64,000 nucleotides of DNA from Rubritalea sp051252225. GTDB lineage: Bacteria > Verrucomicrobiota > Verrucomicrobiia > Verrucomicrobiales > Akkermansiaceae. How positions within the stretch are numbered: position 1 is the first letter of the stretch; every line of letters begins with the position of its first letter. The notes under the pieces were generated by a model. That model did no database searches, was not told the DNA's origin, and saw nothing but the letters and a program-made list of their open reading frames with translations. Shown here piece after piece: positions 1 through 8,443 of this stretch. The translations under genes were made by a program, and so were the position numbers. The DNA lies in NCBI RefSeq assembly GCF_051252225.1, contig NZ_JBPOGE010000009.1, forward strand, positions 43,560-107,559, read 5' to 3'.

Positions 1-295
1 GCAGTAGCATGCCCAAATCTAGCGAAGCTCTGGCATGGTGCGCGGTGTGATAGCTAGTCTCGTAGCTTGCAGGTAAAGTGAGAGTCCTGCCGGGGCAATT
101 GATAGCCCCACGCTTTCCTTTATACTGGATGGTAATGTCCTCTCGGCCAGTAGTGGCTAAAAATTTATCGAGAAAAACCTTCACGCTGAGGCTTATTTTC
201 TGATCACCGACTAGATGCCGGAGGCCAAAAATATTAGCGAACAAGCCACCTGCAATGAAGGGTGCCAAAGACACCAATATCAATAATCTCCACAT
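1..295 (-). CDS. Hypothetical membrane-anchored protein, 3' part cut off by the window
   Basis: The first 98 codons are visible, from the ATG at 295-293; the rest lies outside the window. Residues 1-23 form a hydrophobic segment that could be a signal anchor. The visible part then reads as an alpha/beta domain ending in TAHHARASLDLG. It starts 6 bases after the stop of the large TPR gene, so the two are probably co-transcribed. The layout (N-terminal membrane segment, short strand-rich stretch, then a His-containing helix) loosely recalls YugP-type zinc metallopeptidases. However, the HExxH motif of that family is not seen, so I do not assign that function. Confidence 0.55.
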   Translation of the reverse strand, partial: MWRLLILVSLAPFIAGGLFANIFGLRHLVGDQKISLSVKVFLDKFLATTGREDITIQYKGKRGAINCPGRTLTLPASYETSYHTAHHARASLDLGMLL

Positions 296-301
296 AGCTG
301 A

Positions 302-3025
302 CTAGTCTATAGTGATACTAGCTGGAAGCGGACTGTGCACGAAGCGAGCATGCTGGTGGCTGAGATCCCAGAACATGCTGGAAATAGTTGCATGTTGCTG
401 TCGAAGACTAGATCTACGCTTGTATTCTCCTGCTTGTGTGGTCAATGCGTGCAATGCTTTATGGCTGGTTTTGATAGCAGATTTACGATCTCCCATCGCA
501 AAATACACCTCTGCCAAGGAGTCTAAGTATGCTGGCTGGTTCGGCTGAATCCGCAAGGCAATTTCAGAGTGACGCATAGAGTCTGGGAGATTCGACGTTG
601 CGCGTGAACCAAGCCATGCTATCGTATTGTGCGTATTGTGAGCCTCTGGGAACATCTTGAGCTCATTCTCTAACTTCTCCCATGATGCGCGAAACCAACG
701 GTCTCGTTCCTTCTTGAGGCTGACTTTTAAAAGGCTCGGGAAAAAGTGATTGGCTAATACGCCGTCTCCCGTGAGAGAATTATGTGCGTAGTTGAGGAAC
801 TCTATAGCTTGCTTCCTTTTGCCGCTTTCTAGTAAAGCCATGCCGTAGGTGAAATTTGCCGCAAACCCGAGACGCAATGGAGTGATGGCCGAATTCAGGG
901 GGTAAGCACTTGGATCCATATGGATAGCAGCCTCGACGATAGAAAATGCGGAGGCTTTTTTCCATTCCTCTTGGTTAATTAGTTGGTAAGAAAAATTGTT
1001 AATACTGCTGAGGGACATGAAGAATCCCCAGCTTGTAGAGGTAGAGCCCGCTAGATTTTGCATCCATACCTCCAGAGCCTCTTCTTGATAACCACATTCG
1101 TGAAATACCATGGCCATGTTATTAAGGATTTTCGCATCGCCTAGAGTGAGAGTCTTGGCGCGCTGGATTAGCTCTTGATAATCACCTTCCTTGCCAAGTT
1201 CTTTGTGAGCGAGTGCGTAGCGCGTTAAAGCAATAGGGTTATTTCTAACGAACTCAGGCTGGAGCGCGTAGGAATCGATAATACCCTGCCAGTCTAATTG
1301 GAGTGTTGCCGCTTCTCTATATTTGGTGATGTAGTGCTCGGTTTCGACATCTAAGGCTGTAAGCTGTTTGTAGTAATTGAGCATTTGCACGTAATCGCCC
1401 CTTTGCTCGGCGGCGTAGGCTAGAGCTTCGATGAGCTCTAGGCGCTCGGCCGCTTCGTAGTCTTTAGCGTTTTCTCGTAACTGCTTTTCTAGGGTGGCTC
1501 CCTCGGACGAACTGCGTGGGAGTGACATGAGTGTGCAGAGTTCTCTGAACTGCTCTTGCTTGCCTTGGTTGTGCTTTGCTAGCTCTTCCCAGAGTTTATC
1601 CACATCTGGAGAATCCCCGAAAATCCTATTACTCAGAATATGGAGGTCTTCATCACTCGGTTTAGATTCATAGATGAATTTGAGCATGAGCTCGGCCATT
1701 CCATATTGTGGCATATTGGCTAGAGTATCACGCCAGCTCTCTTCATCGTTTTTTCTAACTGCTTGAAGGTATTCTTTGTAGATGAAGCCAGCCTCCTCCT
1801 TTTTACCTCTCTGGTAGTAAAATCTAGCGAGGCTCTCGATCTTGCTATCCGATTCGTGGTCGAGATGGTTTTGGTCTAAATCGAGTTCAAGTGAGATTTG
1901 TTGCACGACCCATTTCTGAAACGATGCGTAGTCAAGGTTTGGATCCGGGCAGCCAAACAAGCGAAGCTCCTGAGCTGATGATTCGAGCCCCTGATAGTAT
2001 CCGCTAGCTAGTGACTTACTGGCTAGTTCAAGTAGAGACTCACCAGTGCTGCGCTGACCTAAAAGCATCGAGATAGCACTTTGGTAGAGTAGTAGGGTGT
2101 CGTCCTGTGGGTCATCTAGTGACTGAGTGAACTCCGCTGCTAAATCAGTGCTATTTTTTTGGTAGGTGCTTTTAAGGGTCTTGAGCGCATTCCTATGTAG
2201 ATCTTCATGACTACGCTCGATCAATTCGTTTAAGATGAGATGTGGGTTACCCTCGAGCATCGCTATCACACTGAGAATAGCGTCGAGACGCTGGTCTTGG
2301 GCAAATTCTTTGAGCAGAGCTATATCCCCTTTGGTCTGTAGGAGTGTGAGCTTCCAAAGTTGGCGCTCGGCATTCATCTCTTGTGCTTCGAGCTGTTCGA
2401 GTTCTTGGTCGAGTTGACCATTCTGTTTCAGCAGGTGCGCCAGAGCCCGTAGATTAAATTCCTCATAGGGTGCTAGCCGTAGGATAGAGATGGCTTCGTC
2501 AATTCTCCCTTCTGTGAGCTCAGAGTATGCCGCGGCTCTCGCTAGCTGGCGAATGCTGTGCTCGCGGCTTAATTTTTTGCGTACGGCATCATCCTTTTCG
2601 TTGCGCAGTAGATACAAGGCCTGCTTATAGGCTCTGAGCTCTCGCAGTGATTCTAGTGCCTCAATTTTCGAATGCAGTGATTGGCTGTTGTTGTATTCAG
2701 CAATCGCCTGCAGCACGGCTTTGTTTGTCGTCGGGAAAATTCCAGCCTCGATATTCTGAATTAGCATGGTTGCTCTTGAGGCTAGCTCTGGGTCATCTGA
2801 GGCGCTGACGGACTTCAAATGTGGCAACATCACATCACCGAGCTCCCATATTGTACGAGTCGCCGATTCGCGTTCACTAAAACTACCTGAGCCGAGCTGC
2901 TTAAGGAGCTGCATATCTAATAGTTCCACATTTTCTGTGGCCGATTCAGTAATGGTCGGCGCTGATGCTACTAGAGAAGTGTGCGCGCACAGCAAAAGAA
3001 ACTGTATGTGGTAGATGGGCTTCAT
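302..3025 (-). CDS. Secreted TPR-repeat protein, 907 aa
   Basis: A large helical protein with an N-terminal signal peptide (about residues 1-21, ending near SLVASA). A short HEAT-like stretch follows (about 35-95, with repeated leucines and 'ELASRATMLIQ'). The rest is built of tetratricopeptide-like helix pairs, clearest at the C-terminus (about 800-870, with 'ALRIQPNQPAYLDSLAEVYFA'-type spacing). No catalytic motif is visible. Such proteins usually act as periplasmic or cell-surface scaffolds. It lies upstream of, and 6 bases from, the truncated gene at the window edge. An AT-rich stretch containing GATAATATAG upstream could hold the promoter. Exact function is unknown. Confidence 0.8.
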   Translation of the reverse strand: MKPIYHIQFLLLCAHTSLVASAPTITESATENVELLDMQLLKQLGSGSFSERESATRTIWELGDVMLPHLKSVSASDDPELASRATMLIQNIEAGIFPTTNKAVLQAIAEYNNSQSLHSKIEALESLRELRAYKQALYLLRNEKDDAVRKKLSREHSIRQLARAAAYSELTEGRIDEAISILRLAPYEEFNLRALAHLLKQNGQLDQELEQLEAQEMNAERQLWKLTLLQTKGDIALLKEFAQDQRLDAILSVIAMLEGNPHLILNELIERSHEDLHRNALKTLKSTYQKNSTDLAAEFTQSLDDPQDDTLLLYQSAISMLLGQRSTGESLLELASKSLASGYYQGLESSAQELRLFGCPDPNLDYASFQKWVVQQISLELDLDQNHLDHESDSKIESLARFYYQRGKKEEAGFIYKEYLQAVRKNDEESWRDTLANMPQYGMAELMLKFIYESKPSDEDLHILSNRIFGDSPDVDKLWEELAKHNQGKQEQFRELCTLMSLPRSSSEGATLEKQLRENAKDYEAAERLELIEALAYAAEQRGDYVQMLNYYKQLTALDVETEHYITKYREAATLQLDWQGIIDSYALQPEFVRNNPIALTRYALAHKELGKEGDYQELIQRAKTLTLGDAKILNNMAMVFHECGYQEEALEVWMQNLAGSTSTSWGFFMSLSSINNFSYQLINQEEWKKASAFSIVEAAIHMDPSAYPLNSAITPLRLGFAANFTYGMALLESGKRKQAIEFLNYAHNSLTGDGVLANHFFPSLLKVSLKKERDRWFRASWEKLENELKMFPEAHNTHNTIAWLGSRATSNLPDSMRHSEIALRIQPNQPAYLDSLAEVYFAMGDRKSAIKTSHKALHALTTQAGEYKRRSSLRQQHATISSMFWDLSHQHARFVHSPLPASITID

Positions 3026-3099
3026 GAACTACTTGCCAAGCAGTACTCTATATTATCGATACTTTCAAATGGCTAATTCGATCATGCCCTAAAAACAGA

Positions 3100-3131
3100 A
3101 AAGACCGACCCAGTTTCCTGAATCGGTCTTT
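3100..3131. terminator. Bidirectional hairpin terminator
   Basis: AAAGACCGA at 3100-3108 pairs with TCGGTCTTT at 3123-3131, followed by Ts on both strands. It lies just past the stop of the H1-like gene (reading leftward) and is placed to end that transcript. Confidence 0.8.
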
Positions 3132-3157
3132 TTGATAAATCTAATTAGTAAGAAAGC

Positions 3158-3397
3158 TTACTCTTCAGTTTTTTCCTCAACTTTTTTAGCTGCTGTCTTC
3201 TTAGCTGCTGTTTTCTTAGTAGCTTTCTTAGCTGCTGTTTTCTTAGTAGCTTTCTTAGCTGCAGGCTTTGCCTCTGTAGCTGGCTTTGCCACCTTCTTTA
3301 CCGAAGATTTCGCCGCTAATGCTGCATTTGCTTTTTGACGACGAAGATACTGCTTACGACGACGACGTTTGATTACTTTGTTGAATTGCTGTCCCAT
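3158..3397 (-). CDS. Small basic histone-H1-like protein, 79 aa
   Basis: A very basic protein. The N-terminal part (MGQQFNKVIKRRRRK) is arginine-rich, and the C-terminal half is a lysine/alanine repeat of KKTAAKKATKKTAAKK type, closing with an acidic EEKTEE tail. Alanine/lysine repeats of this kind are typical of histone-H1-like bacterial nucleic-acid-binding proteins, and I recall similar short proteins in verrucomicrobial genomes. The open frame extends 6 codons further upstream, but MGQQ is the more natural start because the conserved basic block begins there. Binding to DNA or RNA is inferred from composition only. The coding DNA is itself a chain of near-direct repeats (about 3180-3270). 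Confidence 0.75.
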   Translation of the reverse strand: MGQQFNKVIKRRRRKQYLRRQKANAALAAKSSVKKVAKPATEAKPAAKKATKKTAAKKATKKTAAKKTAAKKVEEKTEE

Positions 3398-3581
3398 AAT
3401 ATATGTGAGATGCATTTAATCTTTACCAAGCAGGTCTAGCAAGACGAAAAATTGCGAGACCTTACAATGCTTCCAGTGTTGACCACAGGCTCTCCTGCGA
3501 GTAGCTGTGTGCTGTGAGCGAGATCTTCGAGAAGAAGACAGATTCACAACCCATTTTAACTTACTGAATTTCAATTACATC

Positions 3582-4745
3582 ATGGCTGGACTAATTATCA
3601 AACCTCGCTCCCGCATATACCACGGTCACGACTGGGTCTATTCATCTGAGATTCAGAAAACCTTTGGAGCTCCAGAGCCTGGCGATGTCATCTCTCTGAA
3701 AGATTTCCGCGATCGCCCACTAGGAACTGCGATTTATAATCCTGATTCCCAGATCGTAGCTCGCCGTATTTCCCGCCGTAAGCAAAAGCTCGACCAAGAA
3801 TTTTTCGAACGCCGTATTCAGCAAGCAATTGACGTGCGTGAGCGCGCTGAAGGAGTGGATATGAAGCTTTGTCGTCTTGTCTGGAGTGAATCTGACGCCC
3901 TTCCCGGTGTTATTGTAGACTGCTATGGTGACCATTTAGTGCTGCAGACTCTGACGCTTGCTATGCACCAGCGCAGAGATATTATCGTGGCTGCTCTACT
4001 TACATTGCTCGAGCCAAAAACTATCATTCTCAGAAATGACTCCCCTATGCTCAAGGCTGAAGGTATTGAGCAAGAAGTCACACTACTCCATGGCGAGAAC
4101 CCTGGACCTTTTGTTGTCGACGCCAATGGCGTACTTTTCGAAGTAGACCTACTAGATGGACAGAAGACGGGCCTCTATCTCGATCAGCTCGATGCGCATG
4201 CCGCCATCGCGAAACTCGCTAAAGGTAAAAAGGTGCTCGATGTATTCTGTAATCAAGGTGGCTTCGCACTCGCTTGTGCCAAGGCTGGTGCTGCTAGCGT
4301 GACTGCTGTGGATGTTTCAGAAAGCGCTATCGCAGCGACTAATCGTAATGCTGAACTCAATGGTGTTGAAATCGAAGCGATCAAACACAACGCTTTCGAC
4401 TTCCTAAAGCATCACGAAGAGACGTACGACCTGATTATTCTGGATCCCCCATCGTTCACTCGCAACAAGAAGACTCTCAATGACGCAATGCGTGGCTATA
4501 AAGAAATCCACCTTCGCGGACTGAAACTCCTCAACCCGAACGGAATTATTTCGACCTATTGTTGTTCTCACCATGCTACACGTGAGCTTTTCCTTCAAAA
4601 TGTGGTGCAAGCATCCGTCGACGCTAAACGCACACTGCGTATGATTATGAACCACGGTCAACGACTTGATCACCCAGTCCTTCCTGCGATTCCTGAAACA
4701 GAATACCTCAAAGGCTTCACCTTTGAATTAGCACCATCCCGCTAA
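3582..4745 (+). CDS. rlmI: 23S rRNA cytosine-C5 methyltransferase, RlmI family
   Basis: A class I SAM-dependent rRNA methyltransferase of about 387 aa, the usual length of the RlmI group. An N-terminal PUA-like domain (about 1-75, opening with IKPRSRIYHGHDWVY) is followed by a Rossmann methyltransferase domain. That domain has a SAM-binding loop (VLDVFCNQGGFAL, about 213-225), the DPPSF motif near residue 288 and a Cys-containing motif (TYCCSHH) that would hold the catalytic cysteine. The open frame runs 25 codons further upstream, but the family begins with the PUA domain, so the ATG at 3582 is chosen. It probably methylates a cytosine of 23S rRNA; the exact position is inferred from family. 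Confidence 0.85.
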   Translation: MAGLIIKPRSRIYHGHDWVYSSEIQKTFGAPEPGDVISLKDFRDRPLGTAIYNPDSQIVARRISRRKQKLDQEFFERRIQQAIDVRERAEGVDMKLCRLVWSESDALPGVIVDCYGDHLVLQTLTLAMHQRRDIIVAALLTLLEPKTIILRNDSPMLKAEGIEQEVTLLHGENPGPFVVDANGVLFEVDLLDGQKTGLYLDQLDAHAAIAKLAKGKKVLDVFCNQGGFALACAKAGAASVTAVDVSESAIAATNRNAELNGVEIEAIKHNAFDFLKHHEETYDLIILDPPSFTRNKKTLNDAMRGYKEIHLRGLKLLNPNGIISTYCCSHHATRELFLQNVVQASVDAKRTLRMIMNHGQRLDHPVLPAIPETEYLKGFTFELAPSR

Positions 4746-4757
4746 TTAAGATCTTGA

Positions 4758-4790
4758 GATGATGGTTAGTGAAATCAGCTAACCATCATC
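4758..4790 (+). terminator. Perfect 12-bp hairpin after the rlmI-like gene
   Basis: GATGATGGTTAG (4758-4769) and CTAACCATCATC (4779-4790) form a perfect stem with a 9-base loop. There is no T-run, so it may act as an RNA 3'-end stabiliser or a weak terminator. Confidence 0.6.
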
Positions 4791-4820
4791 ACACACTCTG
4801 AAATTCCAAACGACAATGCG

Positions 4821-5621
4821 ATGCCAGCTGATTACCACACGCACACACCCCTCTGTATGCATGCAGAGGGAGAACCCGAGCAATACATTGATGCTGCAAT
4901 AGCGGCTGGTGTGACTGAATATGGGATTTCAGACCATGCTCCAGTGGGTGAAGAGTTTTTCGATGACTGGCGGATGCTTGAATCTCAATTGCCCGAGTAC
5001 TTTTCCTGGGTAGAACGCGCTAAGGCACACGCTGGAGATAAACTTCCTGTCCGCGTCGGTATGGAATGCGATTGGCTTCCAGGCTGCGAGAGCTGGATTC
5101 AAGACCTACGCTCACGATACGACTGGGATTACCTCATTGGCTCCGTGCATTACATCAATGATCAATGGGATTTCGATAACCCAAAATGGGTGGGCTCAAA
5201 ATGGGCAGAAGCAGATATCGACCAGGTTTGGGAAACCTACTGGAGCACCTACATTGACATGATTGACAGTGGCTTGTTTGATATTTTCGGACATCCCGAT
5301 CTCATTAAGAAATTTGGTCACAAGCCAGCTGGAGATTTGAGTCGCTTTTACGAACCAGCGATCGATGCGCTCGCCACCTCCGGAGCCATCATCGAGCTCA
5401 ATACCGCTGGCTGGCACAAACCCTGTGCCGAACAATACCCTCACAGCGAATTCCTAGAACTCGCTCGCGATGGTGGTATAGGTCTCGTTATCTCCTCAGA
5501 TGCCCACCACCCAGCGGAAGTGGCCCGGGATTTTGAAAAAGCCAAAGCTGTCGCGAAGGCTGCGGGCTACATGGAGACTGTACTCATCGATAAGGGTCAG
5601 CGAAGCTACGAAAACCTTTAG
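4821..5621 (+). CDS. hisJ: Histidinol-phosphatase of the PHP (HisJ) family
   Basis: A PHP-domain metal-dependent phosphatase of 266 aa, the typical length of HisJ-type histidinol-phosphatases, which make histidinol in histidine biosynthesis. Visible metal-binding signatures are the N-terminal DYHTHTPLCMH, the SDHAP motif (about 38-42), GMECDW (about 81-86), GSVHY (about 109), FGHPDL (about 157) and the C-terminal SSDAHH (about 230). There is no other histidine gene beside it, so the substrate is inferred from family only. It follows the rlmI-like gene by 75 bases and its terminator-like hairpin, so it probably has its own promoter. Confidence 0.8.
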   Translation: MPADYHTHTPLCMHAEGEPEQYIDAAIAAGVTEYGISDHAPVGEEFFDDWRMLESQLPEYFSWVERAKAHAGDKLPVRVGMECDWLPGCESWIQDLRSRYDWDYLIGSVHYINDQWDFDNPKWVGSKWAEADIDQVWETYWSTYIDMIDSGLFDIFGHPDLIKKFGHKPAGDLSRFYEPAIDALATSGAIIELNTAGWHKPCAEQYPHSEFLELARDGGIGLVISSDAHHPAEVARDFEKAKAVAKAAGYMETVLIDKGQRSYENL

Positions 5622-5727
5622 CGCTGATCAGCGTATTTCCCTTGCTTGAGCCGGGGATCGCCCTAGCTTCGCGCTATGTTTTTCAAAACCCTTTGTGCTC
5701 CGTGCCCACTATTAGTGGGCGGTTTAC

Positions 5728-6237
5728 TTGAGTGATGCTCCTAAGTTTGAGCATGTGCGGTATAAACCACCGACTGAGCTCGATCAGCCGCGGCCTCTTA
5801 TTATTGCCTGCTCGCCCCTGCGCAGCAATGTGAACCTCTCCACTATTCTTCGTACAGCTGGCTGCTGTGGAGTGACAGAAGTCATCGCCACTGGGAGCGC
5901 GAAAGTGAATCCTAAGATCGCTCGAGATGGCGCGGAGAATGTGAAGCTCACGGTAAAACGGAGCTTAGTCCCGGTCTTAAAAAAGTTGAAGCTTGATGGC
6001 TATAAGCTCGTCGGACTTGAGCAAACGACGAATTCGAGCAAGCTAGGGACCTACCGCTTCCCACACAAATGTGTCTTAGTGATAGGCTCTGAGCGAGAAG
6101 GCTTAGCTCAAGACAGCTTAGACCTGCTCGATGCTGTCGTAGAGATCCCTATCTGGGGGCTTCCCTTCAGCTACAATGTAGCCACAGCCACGAGCATGTG
6201 CGTGTTAGAATACTGCATGCAGTACCCTGAGGGGTAG
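5728..6237 (+). CDS. Small SpoU/TrmH-family RNA 2'-O-methyltransferase
   Basis: At 169 aa this is a compact SPOUT-fold methyltransferase without an extra RNA-binding domain. The three SpoU motifs are visible: N-x4-ILRTA (about 35-45), VIGSEREGL (about 118-126) and a C-terminal LPFSYNVATATSM (about 143-155). A UUG start at 5728 is used because an in-frame stop lies at 5713 and no ATG occurs until near the end; the peptide MSDAPKFEHVRY fits a natural N-terminus. A small inverted repeat (CCCACTA/TAGTGGG, 5706-5720) sits right over the presumed ribosome binding area. The target RNA (tRNA or rRNA) cannot be told from sequence. Confidence 0.8.
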   Translation: MSDAPKFEHVRYKPPTELDQPRPLIIACSPLRSNVNLSTILRTAGCCGVTEVIATGSAKVNPKIARDGAENVKLTVKRSLVPVLKKLKLDGYKLVGLEQTTNSSKLGTYRFPHKCVLVIGSEREGLAQDSLDLLDAVVEIPIWGLPFSYNVATATSMCVLEYCMQYPEG

Positions 6238-6247
6238 AACGCGCTAC

Positions 6248-7768
6248 TTAGTCGTTATCGACTAACTTAATCGCGTCTTTATCGACAAGATGGATACTAA
6301 AGGTATGTGGGTTTTCAACAAGCTTTCCAGTAGCTATTATATTTTGGTTCAGTAGCTTATGCCTGAGTTCTGGGAGTTTTAACTCGGGATAAAACTTGTC
6401 TGTGTCCGCTGACATACAGATTGTGCCCTTGCGGGATTTTGCTGAAGTGAATGTAAGGACGTAGAGGTTGCCTTTTGCGATAATGATATCCTTGAGCACA
6501 CCTTTGAGCAGCACTTCCTCACCAACATGCGCTTTGGCTTTTTTGACATCCTTATATTTAAGGATAACTCCTGTTTCTGGAATATCAGAAGTGTCTACTG
6601 AGATCTCGTCTACAGCTTCCTCCTGAGTCTTTTTCTCAGCTTCTTGCTGCGCCACCATCTTAGCTTCTTGCTGGATACTTTGCTGCTTCGCCTTCTGCTT
6701 CTTTGAGGCTTCTTTCTTTGCCGTATTACGTGGCTGGCTATCGATGTCCTCCAGCTCATATTCAGAAACCACTTCAAAGCCACCCTCATCATCAGAGCCC
6801 TGACTAAATATGTACGCGCCACCAGCTAGCACAAGACATGCTAAGACTGCGATGAGTAACACAGGTGGTTTGCTCTTTGTGGCCACAGGGAGCGAAGTCA
6901 CCCCTGCTACTGCCGGTGCCGTGTCCTCGGTTTCGTCTGTGGCTAACTCTTCAGAAAGACCAGCAAAAGCAACTGCTTGAGCAACAGGATTTTCTGGTGC
7001 CGCTGTTTGGATGATTTGAGCAACCGGCTGTGGCTCAGGAGTCATTGCGATCAGTGCGTCTAAAGCTACTTGTGCGCTGGCATAGCGTTGTTGTGGATCA
7101 TCGTGAACCATCGCGGCATTCCACGCGCTGAATGCTGGGTCTGCGGCTAAATCCCCCGCTGCTACTTCTAATGTCTTCCCTAAGCAAAACAGATCAGACT
7201 GAGCAGAAGCGTGTTCGCGAGCGATCAGCTCAGGAGCCGTGAAACCATCATTCTTAAAATGGTTCACACCATATTTACAGCGCAGTGCTCGGATAGGGTC
7301 CCAGGTGATCACCCATGGAGACTTGTGTTCCGCATTGGTGTAGAAAAGTGAATCTGGAGCTAGTTTTGCCTGTAGGACTCCCATCGCATGTAGACTTACA
7401 AATCCTTCGAGAACAGACTTTGCTATTTCATAAGTGAGCTCTAGTCCTAGTCCAGTACGCTCATACAGTTGCTCCTTTAGGGAGCTGACTTCGATTTGCT
7501 CAAAAATGGTACAAGCCTTGCCATCGCATGGGTCTAGACCACCATCCATGATAGATCTAACACTCGGTATATTCTGTCCGCTAAATTCACTGATGAGTTG
7601 GGTGAATTTCTCTGACCACCCATCTACTTTCCCTATCTCAGAAGAATCATCAGTCATATAACGTTTGATCAGGCACTGTTGACCAGATTCCTTCTCAATG
7701 GCGCTATAGATCACAAATAACGGAGCTTGCTCCACCATCTCCTCAATCTGGTAATTCTCTTCAATCAT
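6248..7768 (-). CDS. Membrane-anchored pseudokinase with C-terminal OB-fold-like domain
   Basis: A protein of 506 aa. Residues 1-245 follow the protein-kinase fold: the LIKRY lysine near residue 35, an APELI motif (about 180) and SDLFCLG (about 192). The glycine loop is missing, the HRD catalytic loop reads QAK (within GVLQAKLAPDSLF), and DFG is replaced by TWD, so it should be catalytically dead. A single membrane segment (about 303-322) is followed by a basic, Gln/Lys-rich linker. A final domain (about 400-500) alternates strands as in OB-folds of the tRNA_anti-like type ('VGEEVLLKGVLKDI', 'IIATGKLVEN'). It probably works as a binding or scaffold protein with the kinase lobe in the cytoplasm. 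It is convergent with the methyltransferase gene. Confidence 0.75.
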   Translation of the reverse strand: MIEENYQIEEMVEQAPLFVIYSAIEKESGQQCLIKRYMTDDSSEIGKVDGWSEKFTQLISEFSGQNIPSVRSIMDGGLDPCDGKACTIFEQIEVSSLKEQLYERTGLGLELTYEIAKSVLEGFVSLHAMGVLQAKLAPDSLFYTNAEHKSPWVITWDPIRALRCKYGVNHFKNDGFTAPELIAREHASAQSDLFCLGKTLEVAAGDLAADPAFSAWNAAMVHDDPQQRYASAQVALDALIAMTPEPQPVAQIIQTAAPENPVAQAVAFAGLSEELATDETEDTAPAVAGVTSLPVATKSKPPVLLIAVLACLVLAGGAYIFSQGSDDEGGFEVVSEYELEDIDSQPRNTAKKEASKKQKAKQQSIQQEAKMVAQQEAEKKTQEEAVDEISVDTSDIPETGVILKYKDVKKAKAHVGEEVLLKGVLKDIIIAKGNLYVLTFTSAKSRKGTICMSADTDKFYPELKLPELRHKLLNQNIIATGKLVENPHTFSIHLVDKDAIKLVDND

Positions 7769-8078
7769 GAAATTTTTTCTACAATTCTCCCTGTAGTTTT
7801 ATGGGGGGCAATAACAACTAACAGATGTCTAGGCGGATAGTTAGCTCCTAGAATAATGACATCAAGAGTAAATGCCATCATCGCCCCATTTACTCACCCT
7901 TCAGTAGGGTTAACTTTGCGTTTTATACAACTTTATCCTCGCCATCACGGACCTCACTTTTTATGAGTGAGAGTGATCTCAGCATGTGTCGCTCAGTCAT
8001 TGTTTTACTACTGTCGCACCCACGTGCGCCCCCCATTCCATTTCACTCTAAACGCGCCACTCTCCGACCATCCTCAAC
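7769..8078. other. Intergenic region before the hsdM remnant
   Basis: About 310 bases without a supported gene. The left half is AT-rich and would hold the leftward promoter of the pseudokinase gene. The right end (about 8030-8078) is C-rich and looks like the preserved leader of the former hsdM gene, ending directly at its out-of-frame ATG. Confidence 0.5.
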
Positions 8079-8371
8079 ATGCCCGCTCAAAGAAGACTGC
8101 TAAAAAATCCGCTCAGGCGAAACCGACCAAATCCTTCGCGGAATCTCTCTTGGAAACCGAGACCAAGCTCCGCGGTTCCGTCGAGTCCTCGGACGTGCGC
8201 GTCGCCGACACTGCCAACTACGCCTGGATTCTCTCCAAGGTCTCCAAGGTCTCCGAGCACGGGGTCGTCGGCTTCGTGCTTGTCAACGGCTCCATATCGA
8301 CCAACACCAAAGGCGAAGGCGCGATCCGTCAGAAGATCGTCGAGAACTACCTCGTCGACTGCATGATCGCT
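8079..8371 (+). pseudogene. Remnant of a type I restriction methyltransferase (hsdM)
   Basis: Two pieces of an HsdM protein are fused. The first gives ARSKKTAKKSAQ, then SFAESLLETETKLRGSVESS, the usual N-terminal helix of HsdM. The second gives NYAWILSKVSKVSEHG, then FVLVNGSISTN and GEGAIRQKIVENYLVDCMIAL, the region just before and after the NPPY-containing motif segment. About two hundred residues between them, including the NPPY catalytic motif, are missing. The ATG at 8079 is out of frame with the protein: ATG is followed by CCCGCTC where ATG-GCC-CGC would be expected, so one base has been lost. The frame stays open to 8427, but similarity stops at 8371. The stretch is more GC-rich than its neighbours, suggesting transfer. 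Confidence 0.8.
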
Positions 8372-8443
8372 CTTAGTTTGTTCCGGTCATTAATGCGATT
8401 CTCTTTCCACCCGTCTCTCAACTAAGCTTTTAGTCGCATACTT

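Noticed and set aside
7967..8425. A 152-codon open frame as an intact gene
   Set aside because: Its first 38 codons show no protein similarity, the following part is two fused pieces of HsdM, and the last 17 codons are unrelated; it is a pseudogene remnant.
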